Source: an uncultured Anaerotruncus sp. (GTDB lineage: Bacteria; Bacillota; Clostridia; Oscillospirales; Ruminococcaceae). Taken from it: 62,949 nucleotides of DNA. The stretch spans positions 1-62,949 of the forward strand of contig CAJUJI010000001.1 of NCBI GenBank assembly GCA_910586875.1, written 5' to 3'. Positions 1-9,113 of the stretch are shown here, piece by piece. A program made the translations under genes and the position numbers. The notes beneath the pieces are model-generated. The model did no database searches. It saw nothing but the letters and a program-made list of their open reading frames with translations, and was not told the DNA's origin. Each line of letters begins with the position of its first letter. Within the stretch, counting starts at the first letter, position 1.

Positions 1-89
1 CTCAAATCGTCTATCCATCAAATCTTATTATAGCAACTTCCAGTAAAAAAAATCAAGAGGAACATATACTCTATACACCGGATTTATTT

Positions 90-1316
90 TCAAATTTTTT
101 CATGATACCGATACCCCAAATCATCCACCATATCATTGATTTCGGATAGCTGTTCCGCTCCTTGGCTGTCATCCCATTTGGTGGCAATACACAACAAGGT
201 ATCCTCCACCTGCCCAAAAAGGTAATAGTCATTTTCAATGGTACAGACATGGCGGCTTTGGATATTTCCAAACGACCCGTTGCCAGAAAAGGTTCTATCT
301 CCTGGTTTCTGCCGGTCTTTGGAGTCCTCCTTTATCTCTCTCCAGTAAACCTCTAATGCAACCTCTGCGCTTTTCTCATCCGCAAATTGATAGAACGCCG
401 CCTGGACACTGCCCTTTTGCGCTATGATTGTCTGCTGTGCCTCTCGTATCTCAACTACCGGCCGGCTATCTGCCAGTGTATATCCATACTGCACAATCTG
501 CTGCTTAAATTCCTCTGTTGTGATCGCCGGAAAATGCTGCCCCTCCCCCGCAGATATCTCCGAGGAGCTTTCTTCTAATAGTTCAATGCTATCCTTGGTA
601 AACTGGTAGCTGGAAAGCACCGTACCACTCGCCGCATCCCGCACCGTGACCGAGGCAGTAAAGTTCTCGCCTTCCACCCCGTTAAGCAGCTGATATAGCG
701 CCAGATACATCGCCGGATTATATTGTGCAACCAATACATCCATTACCTGCGCAGGAAAGCGATCTTCCGGCTGTTGCACCTGATATTTGCCTGTATCCAC
801 CGAGACGGTCACGGCCCAGGGAATTCCGTTTCCATCGATTTCGCCATAACTTGTATTTACAAGAAAATCCGCAAGATACGCACCATTCCAGTCCTTACAC
901 AACGCCACCCTGTAACAGAACTGTTTAAAATTTTCCAACTGCTCAGGCGTGCAGCGGATATCGGCCCCTCCATCGCTGCGCTGTATGATGTCGGTATAAA
1001 ACGGATGTTCCGCCCGTTTTTCCGCGCTGTATCCGTCGCTGAGCTGCTGTAATCCATCTAAATCTATCGGGAATGGCACAGCAATTGTCACCAGCGTTTT
1101 TTCCAGCTCTGCCGCCTCTGATGCAGCAGATGCTTCTGACGCAGCGCGCAAATCCTGAATAACCTGTGGCACAGGGATCACCGATTCAAAATCCTCCTGT
1201 ACCGCCTGCTGCGAAGATGCAGGCACCGACTCCGATTGTGACAAGCCCCCGCCACAACCGGATAGCGCCACCATCACCGCCAGCAATACCCAACACTTGT
1301 GTTCAAATCGCGTCAT
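90..1316 (-). CDS. putative lipoprotein of unknown function
   Basis: I do not recognise a family. From the chosen ATG the product is 408 residues. It opens with a positively charged stretch and a hydrophobic segment ending in the lipobox LSGC, so it should be lipidated and held on the outer face of the membrane. A Ser/Ala/Glu-rich linker follows, then two mixed alpha/beta regions. An upstream in-frame start would add 39 residues before the signal peptide; I rejected it because the ATG at 1316 has an AGGAGGG site seven bases upstream. It is the last minus-strand gene after cheD. A hairpin at 1435-1459 lies in between, so it may be a separate transcription unit. Confidence 0.75.
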   Translation of the reverse strand: MTRFEHKCWVLLAVMVALSGCGGGLSQSESVPASSQQAVQEDFESVIPVPQVIQDLRAASEASAASEAAELEKTLVTIAVPFPIDLDGLQQLSDGYSAEKRAEHPFYTDIIQRSDGGADIRCTPEQLENFKQFCYRVALCKDWNGAYLADFLVNTSYGEIDGNGIPWAVTVSVDTGKYQVQQPEDRFPAQVMDVLVAQYNPAMYLALYQLLNGVEGENFTASVTVRDAASGTVLSSYQFTKDSIELLEESSSEISAGEGQHFPAITTEEFKQQIVQYGYTLADSRPVVEIREAQQTIIAQKGSVQAAFYQFADEKSAEVALEVYWREIKEDSKDRQKPGDRTFSGNGSFGNIQSRHVCTIENDYYLFGQVEDTLLCIATKWDDSQGAEQLSEINDMVDDLGYRYHEKI

Positions 1317-1434
1317 TGCGAACCCTCCTACTATAATACCAAAGCGAAAGCCCCAATTATTGCAATCTCTGGTGGTAGATGCTCCAAACGCACCTGTTCT
1401 ACACCTTATAGACCAAGCCCCCACCTGCAACAAT

Positions 1435-1459
1435 GCGCGGAGGAAACCATCCCCCGCGC
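1435..1459 (-). terminator. GC-rich hairpin after cheD
   Basis: Arms GCGCGG (1435-1440) and CCGCGC (1454-1459), extended by two G-C pairs after one mismatch, close a loop AAACCAT. It sits just beyond the cheD stop codon on the minus strand. There is no clean U-run, so it may be a processing or partial-termination hairpin. Confidence 0.4.
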
Positions 1460-1469
1460 AACAACGCCC

Positions 1470-1955
1470 TTACCAGGTCCATTCACCACGGTTGGCAGAC
1501 TTAATCCGCATCATGCCATCCGCAGCATTAAAATATAGTGTACGCCCGTAATTTTTGCCTGTATCATCCGCAATAATCGGAATCCGCAAGCTCGCTAACG
1601 CGTCCTTTACCGCCTTAATGTTGCGCTGTCCAATATTGGAAATTGACGAATTAGACATGGCCGCAAACATTTGCGCTCCCCCCGCGATTTTCGCTTTCAT
1701 CCGCGCACGCGATCCGCCAGCCATCTCCATCTTTTTCAGCAGCAGCGGAATTGCACTGTCTGCAAACCGCATTACCTGTTTGGCATCATGGTTCATCTCA
1801 CTCGTTGGCAGCATAATGTGCGAAAGCCCCGCCAACTTGATTGCGGGGTCATAAAGACAAATGCCCACGCAAGATCCCAATGCGTATGTAACAAGAATGT
1901 CTGGCGCTTTTGCAATATTCAAATCTGAAATCCCCACCGTAATGGTTTTGCTCAT
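1470..1955 (-). CDS. cheD: CheD, chemoreceptor glutamine deamidase
   Basis: 161 residues, normal length for CheD. The family deamidates receptor glutamines and partners with CheC. The catalytic cysteine lies in GSCVGICLYD (C29) and the histidine in GLSHIMLP (H46), with the usual spacing. The gene starts inside the last four bases of cheC (1952-1955), so translation is coupled, which fits their known physical partnership. It acts in the cytoplasm at receptor clusters as part of the CheC/CheD/CheY-P adaptation loop typical of Firmicutes. Confidence 0.95.
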   Translation of the reverse strand: MSKTITVGISDLNIAKAPDILVTYALGSCVGICLYDPAIKLAGLSHIMLPTSEMNHDAKQVMRFADSAIPLLLKKMEMAGGSRARMKAKIAGGAQMFAAMSNSSISNIGQRNIKAVKDALASLRIPIIADDTGKNYGRTLYFNAADGMMRIKSANRGEWTW

Positions 1956-2575
1956 AATGCTATCCCCAGCTCCGTCAAGATTTTACGCAATGACTCCATT
2001 TCGGGAATCATCAGGATGTGACTTTCAGCACCCTCCTCCTCACTACTAAATTTGTCCTCAATGAAAATAATCTTGTCCCCGATATCGGCGTAATGGATCG
2101 CCGGCACACTGATAATCGCCCCCAACATATCAATGCAAATATCCGGTACAGAAATATTGATATTCAGCCCTGTCAGCGCCGAAAGCGCGTTGACATAAGA
2201 GGCTGCCATAATATTAGAAACCTCTGTCAGCGCTGAATATTCCATCTCCCCCAGCTCTCCCAGGTCCTCTGTTTCCTGCCCCAGCAAGGTGTTCAGTGTC
2301 ATATGTGCGAACTCCTTGTGCAGCAGGAACATGATCATTCCTGTTACATCCCCCTCAAGCGAGAGCATTGCGCCTAAAATCATTGTTTCGGGACCGCCCA
2401 TCCGTTCCACAACCGACTGGTAATCCAAAATCCGGACCACCGGAACCGAAATATTCACCGGACGGAACAGCATCTCTGACAAGGATGTGGCCACATTTCC
2501 GGAGCCAATATTTCCAATCTCACGCAGTACGTCAATCTGCATGGAATCCAAATCATCATAATTATTAAGTGCCAT
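1952..2575 (-). CDS. cheC: CheC, CheY-P phosphatase
   Basis: 207 residues. Both copies of the CheC phosphatase signature are visible: E19-x-x-N22 in REIGNIGSGN and E118-x-x-N121 in TEVSNIMAA. Both active sites therefore look intact. The family removes phosphate from CheY-P and is stimulated by CheD. It lies 21 bases downstream of a flgG-type gene and overlaps cheD by four bases, placing adaptation genes at the tail of the basal-body operon. FliY further upstream carries related modules, so the locus encodes two CheC-type proteins. Confidence 0.95.
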   Translation of the reverse strand: MALNNYDDLDSMQIDVLREIGNIGSGNVATSLSEMLFRPVNISVPVVRILDYQSVVERMGGPETMILGAMLSLEGDVTGMIMFLLHKEFAHMTLNTLLGQETEDLGELGEMEYSALTEVSNIMAASYVNALSALTGLNINISVPDICIDMLGAIISVPAIHYADIGDKIIFIEDKFSSEEEGAESHILMIPEMESLRKILTELGIAL

Positions 2576-2596
2576 GCTGTAACCTCCCTGTTTTTA

Positions 2597-3406
2597 CTAT
2601 CTCAAATTGTTAATAATTTCCTCAACCTGGTCTGCTGTCTGCACCATCTTTGCGCTGAATTGGAACGCCTTCTGTGCAATAATTACATTGGTCATCTCCT
2701 CGGCCAAATCCACCGAGGATTGCTCCACAGAATGCTGGATTAGCGTATATGGATGCTCCTTGGCGTTGTTTGCTGACTGCGCCTCTCCCGATTTGTCGGT
2801 CTGTCGAAAACGGGTGCCTCCAGCTGGCTCCAGCCCATATGGATTGGAGAAGGTATAAACACCGATCGTATCTTTGAGCTGTGTCAAATCAAACAGCTTG
2901 GTTTCCGGATCCCGTTTGAGTTTGATCTGTTTGCCCTTGCCATCCAGTATAAACGAGCCGTCGGACGACGCTACCAGATAGCCGTTGCGCCCCTGTAAGC
3001 CGATGTCAAACGTTCCATCACGGGTATACTGAATACTCCCGTCTGGGCGCTGCACCGCAAAAAAGCCCTCCCCGACCAACGCAAAATCCAACGGATTCTG
3101 TGTTGGCAGCGGACTGCCCTGACGCATCACCAAATCTGAATCAAACATTTTGATACCATGCCCCACCAGATGAATCCCATCGCTGTCGATTGTCGCTGGG
3201 TTTTCCCCCGCGGCCTCCGCGGTCTGTCCATCACGTGCGCGCTCATCCGTATTCACATACATCTCGGTATATAGCAGGTCACTGAATGCAGCACGCGACC
3301 CCTTAAAGCCATAAGAATTGACATTCGCAATATTGTTGGAAAGCAAATCCATCTGATTTTGATAGGCCACCAGGCCGGAAACACCGTTATAAAATGCTGT
3401 TCTCAT
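2597..3406 (-). CDS. flgG: flagellar rod/hook-basal body protein, FlgG family
   Basis: 269 residues. The N terminus has the flagellar axial-protein signature: MRTAFYNGVSGL, then LLSNNIANVNSYGFK. The C terminus ends in the paired helix with VDLAEEM and a run ending VEEIINNLR. The central region has the FlgG-type stretch VGEGFFAVQ. It would form part of the distal rod outside the membrane, exported by the type III apparatus. It follows a second FlgG-like gene by 20 bases, matching the FlhO/FlhP pair known in Bacillus. Which of the two is the distal-rod FlgG cannot be settled by eye. Confidence 0.9.
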   Translation of the reverse strand: MRTAFYNGVSGLVAYQNQMDLLSNNIANVNSYGFKGSRAAFSDLLYTEMYVNTDERARDGQTAEAAGENPATIDSDGIHLVGHGIKMFDSDLVMRQGSPLPTQNPLDFALVGEGFFAVQRPDGSIQYTRDGTFDIGLQGRNGYLVASSDGSFILDGKGKQIKLKRDPETKLFDLTQLKDTIGVYTFSNPYGLEPAGGTRFRQTDKSGEAQSANNAKEHPYTLIQHSVEQSSVDLAEEMTNVIIAQKAFQFSAKMVQTADQVEEIINNLR

Positions 3407-3426
3407 GAATAAACACCTTCTATTCT

Positions 3427-4191
3427 TTACAGCTCAGCAATCTGCTGTGCCGCCTTCTGATTGATTTTATCCAATATCTGAAGCGCGGTACTGCACGCCT
3501 GCAAGGTCCGCTGCGCCTCCATCACCAATGTGTACTCACGGTTCAAATCAACATTTGAGCGCTCCACCCAGCCCTGCACCAGCAATGTCTGGTCATTCAC
3601 CTGCTGATTTAGCTCCATATTCTCAACGCTGTACATCCCATTCTCATTGACCTCGATCTCTGCACCCTCGGTTGGTACGGTGATGAGAATGGTATCCACC
3701 AGCTTATTGTCCTCATCGTAAATTTCCCCGTTTTCTTCCACCCTAAAGTTGGAGGAGGTCAACTGAATCGGCCCCTTTTCTCCCATCACCTGGCCCTTGC
3801 CGCGGAGCACCAAATACCCCTCTGGGTCCAGGTCAAAATTGCCGCTGCGGGTTAAGTAGGTCTGCGGGTCGCCCTCACCCTGCTGCACCTGGATGTTAAA
3901 GAAGCCGATCCCGTTAATACCAAGGTCGAACGGCCGTCCTGTTTCCTCCAACGAGTTTGGGTCAAAGCTGGTTGGCACATCCGAAACGACACTGATCGGC
4001 GCCCCTTTACCAATTCCCGCCGTATTGTATTTTTCCATACGGGTCAGGAATTCCTGCTCAAAGGTGGTGTTCACCACCCGCGACGCCCGAAATCCAGGCG
4101 TTCTTGCATTGACCATATTGTTTGTCAGCACATCCAACGCGCGCTCCTGCATCATAATGCCGGATGCGCTGGTATAAAATCCTCTCAGCAT
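3427..4191 (-). CDS. flagellar rod protein, FlgF/FlgG (FlhO-like)
   Basis: 254 residues with the axial-protein N-terminal motif MLRGFYTSASG, then LTNNMVNARTPGF, and a C-terminal coiled-coil helix (VDLNREYTLVMEAQRTL). The NNMVN..TPGF variant resembles FlhO/FlgF-type proteins more than the neighbouring gene does. The product would be exported and polymerise in the rod. It starts six bases after the sigma28 stop codon, so it is in the same transcript and likely translationally linked. Confidence 0.88.
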   Translation of the reverse strand: MLRGFYTSASGIMMQERALDVLTNNMVNARTPGFRASRVVNTTFEQEFLTRMEKYNTAGIGKGAPISVVSDVPTSFDPNSLEETGRPFDLGINGIGFFNIQVQQGEGDPQTYLTRSGNFDLDPEGYLVLRGKGQVMGEKGPIQLTSSNFRVEENGEIYDEDNKLVDTILITVPTEGAEIEVNENGMYSVENMELNQQVNDQTLLVQGWVERSNVDLNREYTLVMEAQRTLQACSTALQILDKINQKAAQQIAEL

Positions 4192-4196
4192 ACCCT

Positions 4197-5000
4197 TCAG
4201 CCTTTCATATATTTTTCCAGCCGTTCCCTCAGCTTTTGTATCAATTTGCGATTGACCTGGCCAATCCGCTGTTCGCTCACCTTGAGCACCTTGCCAATCT
4301 CCTTCATGGTCAGGTTTTCGTAATAGTACATCGACAGCACCATGCGTTCCTGCTCATTCAGGCTGTCAATGGCCGCCGCAAGCTCCCGCCGCAGCTCCTC
4401 TGCGTCAATGCGCCCCTCCAAATCCGAGTCGCCCGCCACCATCGACCACATCAGATTGTTGGATTGCGGCCCTTCGATCAGCAGCGCCTCATAGGAAAAC
4501 ACATTCTCCCCCGACACCTCATAGGAGCATTTGTCAAATTCCGCGACGCTCATGCCCAGCTGCTTTGCCATCTCTTCCCGTGTGGGATTGCGCCCCAGCT
4601 TCAGGGTGAGCTCGTTATACGTATTGTTAATTTTAATCGCATTATGTCGGACCCGCCGCGGCAACCAATCCTGCTTGCGCACATAGTCAATAATCGCGCC
4701 TCGCACCTTTGTGAACGCATAGGTAGAAAACTTGACGCCATGCCCTGGATCAAACCGGTCAACGCTGTCAATCAGAGCAATGACCCCCTGGTTGACCATC
4801 TCCTCGACGGTTGCATACTTATGGAACATATTACTCATTTCCATCGCAACCGACTTTGCGATGTAACAATAGTGCATTACAATTTGGTTGCGTAGTTCCT
4901 GTGAACCGGTTTCTTTATACATCTGCATCAGCAGCTCGGGATTTTCCACCTCTTGCTGCTGCCAATCGTCCAGTGCAGCCGAAGTCAAGTGTTTCTTCAC
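4197..5000 (-). CDS. fliA: RNA polymerase sigma28 (FliA/SigD family)
   Basis: 267 residues with sigma region 2 (VAMEMSNMFHKYATVEE, then FDPGHGVKFSTYAFTKVRGAIIDYVR), region 3 and a region 4 helix-turn-helix (LTMKEIGKVLKVSEQRIGQ). The RGAIIDYVR phrase is typical of the FliA/SigD/WhiG branch. It directs late flagellar and chemotaxis genes and would be held inactive by FlgM, encoded at 42228. It sits directly after flhA, where Bacillus has flhF, flhG and che genes in between. It has its own sigma-A-like promoter at 5044-5073. Confidence 0.95.
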   Translation of the reverse strand: MKKHLTSAALDDWQQQEVENPELLMQMYKETGSQELRNQIVMHYCYIAKSVAMEMSNMFHKYATVEEMVNQGVIALIDSVDRFDPGHGVKFSTYAFTKVRGAIIDYVRKQDWLPRRVRHNAIKINNTYNELTLKLGRNPTREEMAKQLGMSVAEFDKCSYEVSGENVFSYEALLIEGPQSNNLMWSMVAGDSDLEGRIDAEELRRELAAAIDSLNEQERMVLSMYYYENLTMKEIGKVLKVSEQRIGQVNRKLIQKLRERLEKYMKG

Positions 5001-5043
5001 CTCTTTTCCTGCAAAGGCGTACAGCCTCTACATGTATAACATT

Positions 5044-5073
5044 ATCATACCACAAAAAGGCGGCGCTCCGCAA
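5044..5073 (-). promoter_or_regulatory. sigma-A-like promoter for the sigma28 gene
   Basis: Reading the minus strand: TTGCGG (5073-5068), 18 bases, TATGAT (5049-5044), about 40 bases before the sigma28 ATG. This gives the sigma factor a start point independent of the long upstream operon. Inferred from consensus matching only. Confidence 0.55.
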
Positions 5074-5131
5074 GACTTTCCCGCAAGAATCCACCTTTTT
5101 CCCATCCTGCGCAAAAATTGCGAATGCAAGC

Positions 5132-5161
5132 CCTTTTGCGATGCTGCACATCGCAAAAAGG
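5132..5161 (-). terminator. hairpin downstream of flhA
   Basis: CCTTTTGCGATG and CATCGCAAAAAGG pair over a loop CTGCA with one bulged A. It begins just past the flhA stop codon on the minus strand. It lacks a U-run, so I see it as an attenuating or stabilising structure rather than a firm terminator. The next gene has its own promoter. Confidence 0.4.
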
Positions 5162-5171
5162 CCCACATTGG

Positions 5172-7226
5172 TTAAACAGAAATATTCCCTAGTGCCTGGA
5201 TTTTCACATCCGTATCAATTTCGTTGAATGAAAGCACCACCGCATTTAGATAAACCTGATCCACCAGCTTTTTAAAGTAGATCCGTACAATTGGTGAGGT
5301 CAAAATAATCGGCACCTGTACCAGATCCCGAATCTTATCAACCTCGCGGGTGGTAGCAGTAATAATATTCTGAATGGTGAGCGGATCAAGCGCAAGGTAA
5401 GAACCGCTGTCCACCTTTTTCACCGCGCCCATAATCTGATTTTCGATGTTCGCATCCAGGCTGATCACCTTGAGCTGTCCTGCCTCTGCAAACCGGTGTG
5501 TGATGGTGCGCCGCAGCGATTGACGCACATATTCGGTCAGCATATCGATATCTTTGACAGATGCGCCATAATCCGCGAGCGTCTCCAAAATGGTTTCGAT
5601 ATCGCGGATGGGCACGCCCTCCCGCAGCAGATTGCACAAAATCTTCTGGAGTCCACCCACCGACACAATTGCCGGCACTGTGTCGTTGACAATCGCCTCA
5701 TTGGTTTTGCGCAGGTTGGTGAGGATGTTATTTACCTCCTGGCGGTTCAGCAGCTCATAGGCGTGCGCCTTAACCACCTCAGACAGATGGGTAATAATGA
5801 CCGATGTCGGGTCGATGAGCGTATAGCCTACCAGCTCCGCCTTGACGCGCTTATCTTCACTAATCCACTTCGCCGGAATTCCAAAGGCAGGCTCGACCGT
5901 TTCAATGCCGTCCACCGAGTTGTCGCCCTCCTCTGGCATCAGCGCCAGATAGTGGTCTACCAGCACCTCGCCCTGTGCAACCTGCTCACCTTTGATGTTA
6001 ATTGCATATTGGTTCGGGTTGAGCTGTCCACTGTCCTTCAATCGTACCGATGGGAACACCATGCCCATCTCCTGCGCAAACTGCTTGCGGAACATAACCA
6101 CACGGTCTACAAAGCTGCCGCCGCTGGCCTCATCCACCAGCGGAATCAAGCTATATCCAAACTCCATCGAAACCTGGTCAACATTCAGCAGATTGTATAC
6201 ATTGTCAATATTTTTATAGAAGGCGACCTCATTGGTAACCTCCTCTGTAACCATCGGTCCCTCTGCGGCTGCCTCAGCTGCCAGCGCGCGCGGAGAGCCA
6301 CGGCGCATCAGCACAATTCCCAGCGTCATCAGGATAACCGACATGGTAATTACCTGCGCTTTGGGGAAACCGATGAAAATGAGCATAAACATTGCAATCG
6401 ATGCCATAATCAGCACCATCGGCTGAGAAAGGAACTGGGTTGCAACATCCTCGTTCAGATTAGATTCGGACGCCGAACGGGTGACGATCATACCAGTCGC
6501 CACCGAAATCAGCAGCGAGGGCACCTGCGACATCAAGCCGTCACCGACCGTCGCAATCGAATAAATCTGCATGATCTCGCTGAAGGTGCCGACATGCGTA
6601 ATAAAGCCGATAATCACACCGCCCACCAGGTTAATAAAGGTGGTGACCAGCGACATGATTGCGTCGCCCTTTACAAACTTTGTAGCACCGTCCATTGCGC
6701 CGAAAAAGTCCGCTTCACGCTGAATTTTCGAGCGGCGCTCGCGTGCCATCTGCTCATCGATCAGTCCAGAACTCAAATCCGCGTCAATTGCCATCTGTTT
6801 ACCGGGCATCGCGTCCAATGTGAAACGCGCAGAAACCTCAGCGACACGCTCAGAGCCCTTGGTAATGACCAAAAACTGCACCAATACAATAATCAGAAAG
6901 ATGATCAATCCAACAATTACATCTCCCTGTACCACATATTCGCCAAAGGTTTTAACCACCTCACCGGCATAGCCGCCGTTGGTTAAAATCTTACGTGTGG
7001 AGGAAACGTTCAGCGCCAATCGAAACAGGGTGGTGATCAGCAGAATCGATGGATAAATAGAAAACTCCAGCGACTCTTTGATATACATGGTGGTCAACAG
7101 AATGACGAAAGAAAGGGTCAAATTGGTAATGAACATGAAATCCAGCAGAGGTGTCGGCAAGGGGACAATCAGCAGGAATATGACAGCGACAACCGACGCT
7201 GATACCGCATTGTTTAAAAGTTTCAT
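5172..7226 (-). CDS. flhA: FlhA, flagellar type III export gate protein
   Basis: 684 residues, normal length. The first half holds about eight membrane helices. The FHIPEP-family signature lies between them (RFTLDAMPGKQMAIDAD, near residues 132-148). The second half is the cytoplasmic domain that docks chaperone-substrate complexes. FlhA forms the nonameric ring of the export gate and takes part in proton-driven export. The start is one base after the flhB stop codon, a tight coupling in the order flhB-flhA. Confidence 0.97.
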   Translation of the reverse strand: MKLLNNAVSASVVAVIFLLIVPLPTPLLDFMFITNLTLSFVILLTTMYIKESLEFSIYPSILLITTLFRLALNVSSTRKILTNGGYAGEVVKTFGEYVVQGDVIVGLIIFLIIVLVQFLVITKGSERVAEVSARFTLDAMPGKQMAIDADLSSGLIDEQMARERRSKIQREADFFGAMDGATKFVKGDAIMSLVTTFINLVGGVIIGFITHVGTFSEIMQIYSIATVGDGLMSQVPSLLISVATGMIVTRSASESNLNEDVATQFLSQPMVLIMASIAMFMLIFIGFPKAQVITMSVILMTLGIVLMRRGSPRALAAEAAAEGPMVTEEVTNEVAFYKNIDNVYNLLNVDQVSMEFGYSLIPLVDEASGGSFVDRVVMFRKQFAQEMGMVFPSVRLKDSGQLNPNQYAINIKGEQVAQGEVLVDHYLALMPEEGDNSVDGIETVEPAFGIPAKWISEDKRVKAELVGYTLIDPTSVIITHLSEVVKAHAYELLNRQEVNNILTNLRKTNEAIVNDTVPAIVSVGGLQKILCNLLREGVPIRDIETILETLADYGASVKDIDMLTEYVRQSLRRTITHRFAEAGQLKVISLDANIENQIMGAVKKVDSGSYLALDPLTIQNIITATTREVDKIRDLVQVPIILTSPIVRIYFKKLVDQVYLNAVVLSFNEIDTDVKIQALGNISV

Positions 7227-7227
7227 C

Positions 7228-8289
7228 CTACTTCAATTCCTTCTTCTTCAAGTTATACACGAACGCCAGCACTTCTGCGACCGGCTGATAAAACTGCTCG
7301 GGAATTTCCCTGTCCAGCTCTACCGTTTCGTACAGGCCGCGCGCCAAGGGCTTGTTCTCCATCGTAACAACCCCATTCGCTTGCGCAACCTCAACAATTC
7401 GCAGCGCCAGGCTATCCTGCCCCTTGGCAATCACCACCGGCGCATTATTTTTCTGTGGGTTATACTGAATGGCAACCGCATAATGGGTTGGGTTTCGGAT
7501 AACAACATCCGCATTCGGAACGTTCTGCATCATACGCTGACGCGCCTGCGCCTGTTGACGCTCCTTGATTTTTCCCTTGACCTGCGGGTCACCTTCGGTC
7601 TGTTTATACTCTTCCTTGAGTTCCTCTTTGCTCATTCGCAGGTTTTTCTCATAATCCCACCACTGGTAGAAAAAATCTCCTGCGGCAATAAACGCCATAA
7701 TAATCGCAGCGGTTTTTGCAATCGACAAAATAATACTTCCAGTATATGCTGCTGCTTGTTCTACTGTTAAATCCAAAATCCGCGGAAAAAGGATAAATTC
7801 TTTTTTCAGCGTATTGTAAATGATGTAGCCTAAAACAATAATTTTCGCAAGCGATTTAAGCAGCTCCACCATCCCACGCAATGAAAACAGCCTTTTAAAG
7901 CCCTCAATGGGATTGAGCCGGTTAAATTTTGGCTCGAGTGCTTTCCAGGTAAACAGGCCTCTCGTTTGTGCAACCGTACAGACGATTACCGTGAAAGCGC
8001 AGATGAGCAACAGCGGCATTGCCGCAACCAAAAAGGTGAGGCAGCTTTCCTGGAAAAAATGGCGGATATCTATTGCACTAAGCTGCTCAACAGAAGCGGT
8101 ATAATCCAAATAATCTATTAAAGAGCGCTGAATGGTCCGGCTGGTCACCGGCCAAAGCATCTTAAAAGCATAAAACGTGGCAACCAGCGAAACCACGACG
8201 CCGATCTCCCTGCTTTGGAAGATGTTACCTTTCTTTCGTTCGTCCTGTTTTCGCTTGGGTGTTGCCTTTTCGGTCTTCTCGCCAGCCGT
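7228..8289 (-). CDS. flhB: FlhB, export switch protein, with an apparent ACG start
   Basis: Four N-terminal membrane helices are followed by the cytoplasmic domain with the self-cleavage site NPTH. FlhB switches export from hook to filament substrates. A conventional GTG start at 8196 would give 322 residues but drops the conserved N terminus. Reading upstream in frame gives AGEKTEKATPKRKQDERKKG, the classic FlhB opening, then an in-frame TGA three codons before the AGE segment. The only codon at the expected start is ACG (8289-8287), seven bases after a GGGGGG stretch. From there the protein is 353 residues with N266 of NPTH, normal for the family. The nearby ATG at 8296 is in another frame. 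Confidence 0.9.
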   Translation of the reverse strand, partial: TAGEKTEKATPKRKQDERKKGNIFQSREIGVVVSLVATFYAFKMLWPVTSRTIQRSLIDYLDYTASVEQLSAIDIRHFFQESCLTFLVAAMPLLLICAFTVIVCTVAQTRGLFTWKALEPKFNRLNPIEGFKRLFSLRGMVELLKSLAKIIVLGYIIYNTLKKEFILFPRILDLTVEQAAAYTGSIILSIAKTAAIIMAFIAAGDFFYQWWDYEKNLRMSKEELKEEYKQTEGDPQVKGKIKERQQAQARQRMMQNVPNADVVIRNPTHYAVAIQYNPQKNNAPVVIAKGQDSLALRIVEVAQANGVVTMENKPLARGLYETVELDREIPEQFYQPVAEVLAFVYNLKKKELK

Positions 8290-8345
8290 GTCTCATCCCC
8301 CCTTTATAGATCAAATCCTCTAATTTACCGCGCAAGGCGGCAAAC

Positions 8346-9110
8346 TCAGGCAAATGTAAAAAATGCCTTCTGCATATTTTCAAACATCAAATTCATGTAA
8401 CGGTCCAGATATCCACCCACCGGAACCGCAAAGATCAATAGCATACTGATACCTAGCAGTACCTTACACTGGATACTGATAACGAACACATGAATTTGTG
8501 GGATCAGCTTCATTAAAATACCCATTGATAGGTCCAGCACAAATTCCATTGCAACGAATGGGAGCGCAAGCCGCAGCGCCAATGAAAATGCTTCTATGAA
8601 CAAATCCAACACGAACCCCAAAACATGCGGTGTGAATGCGGTCTGTCCAATCGGCACAATCTGAAAGGAGGTTGCAAAAATACGAATCATCAACAGGTGG
8701 CTATTGGTTACAAAAATATAAAAGATGAACAGGATATTCAACCAATTGGAAGAGATGGACATTTGGATACTCGTGCCGGGGTCAAACACCTTTGCCATTG
8801 CCATACCGAAATGGGTGTCCATCAGATCGCCTGTGAAAAAGAGCATATAGTAAAAAACCTGAAAAACAAAACCACAGGCTAACCCTACACAAAGCTCCTT
8901 GATAAACTGAAAAATCAAGTCTCTCTCTGTAAAGCCACCCTGTTGTAAAGCCATACCCGGCGCAATTAGCCAGGTAAGCAACAGCACCAGCGCCACACGC
9001 ACCATAATTGGCACATTTTTGCGGTTGAGCATTGGATTTACGCCAATCGCCCCCGCCATGCGGGCCAGCACAAGCATATATATGGGCACCGCCCCTAATA
9101 CTCTATCCAT
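8346..9110 (-). CDS. fliR: FliR, flagellar export gate protein
   Basis: 254 residues, highly hydrophobic with about six membrane segments and the FliR-type mid-region FTGDLMDTHFGMAMAKVFDP. FliR assembles with FliP and FliQ into the helical export channel core. It lies three bases after fliQ and 56 bases before flhB, the standard fliP-fliQ-fliR-flhB-flhA order. Confidence 0.95.
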   Translation of the reverse strand: MDRVLGAVPIYMLVLARMAGAIGVNPMLNRKNVPIMVRVALVLLLTWLIAPGMALQQGGFTERDLIFQFIKELCVGLACGFVFQVFYYMLFFTGDLMDTHFGMAMAKVFDPGTSIQMSISSNWLNILFIFYIFVTNSHLLMIRIFATSFQIVPIGQTAFTPHVLGFVLDLFIEAFSLALRLALPFVAMEFVLDLSMGILMKLIPQIHVFVISIQCKVLLGISMLLIFAVPVGGYLDRYMNLMFENMQKAFFTFA

Positions 9111-9113
9111 CGA

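Noticed and set aside
5496..6986. 496-codon open frame on the plus strand
   Set aside because: It is antisense to flhA, whose protein is clearly conserved. The frame reads as a His/Arg/Asn-rich sequence without domains or a ribosome binding site.
8194..8196. GTG as the start of flhB
   Set aside because: It would remove the conserved basic N terminus that is encoded in frame upstream, and there is no ribosome binding site before it.
8260..8296. ATG at 8296 as flhB start through a frameshift
   Set aside because: It has good spacing to the G-rich site but is in another frame. The correct frame is continuous from the ACG, so a frameshift is not needed.
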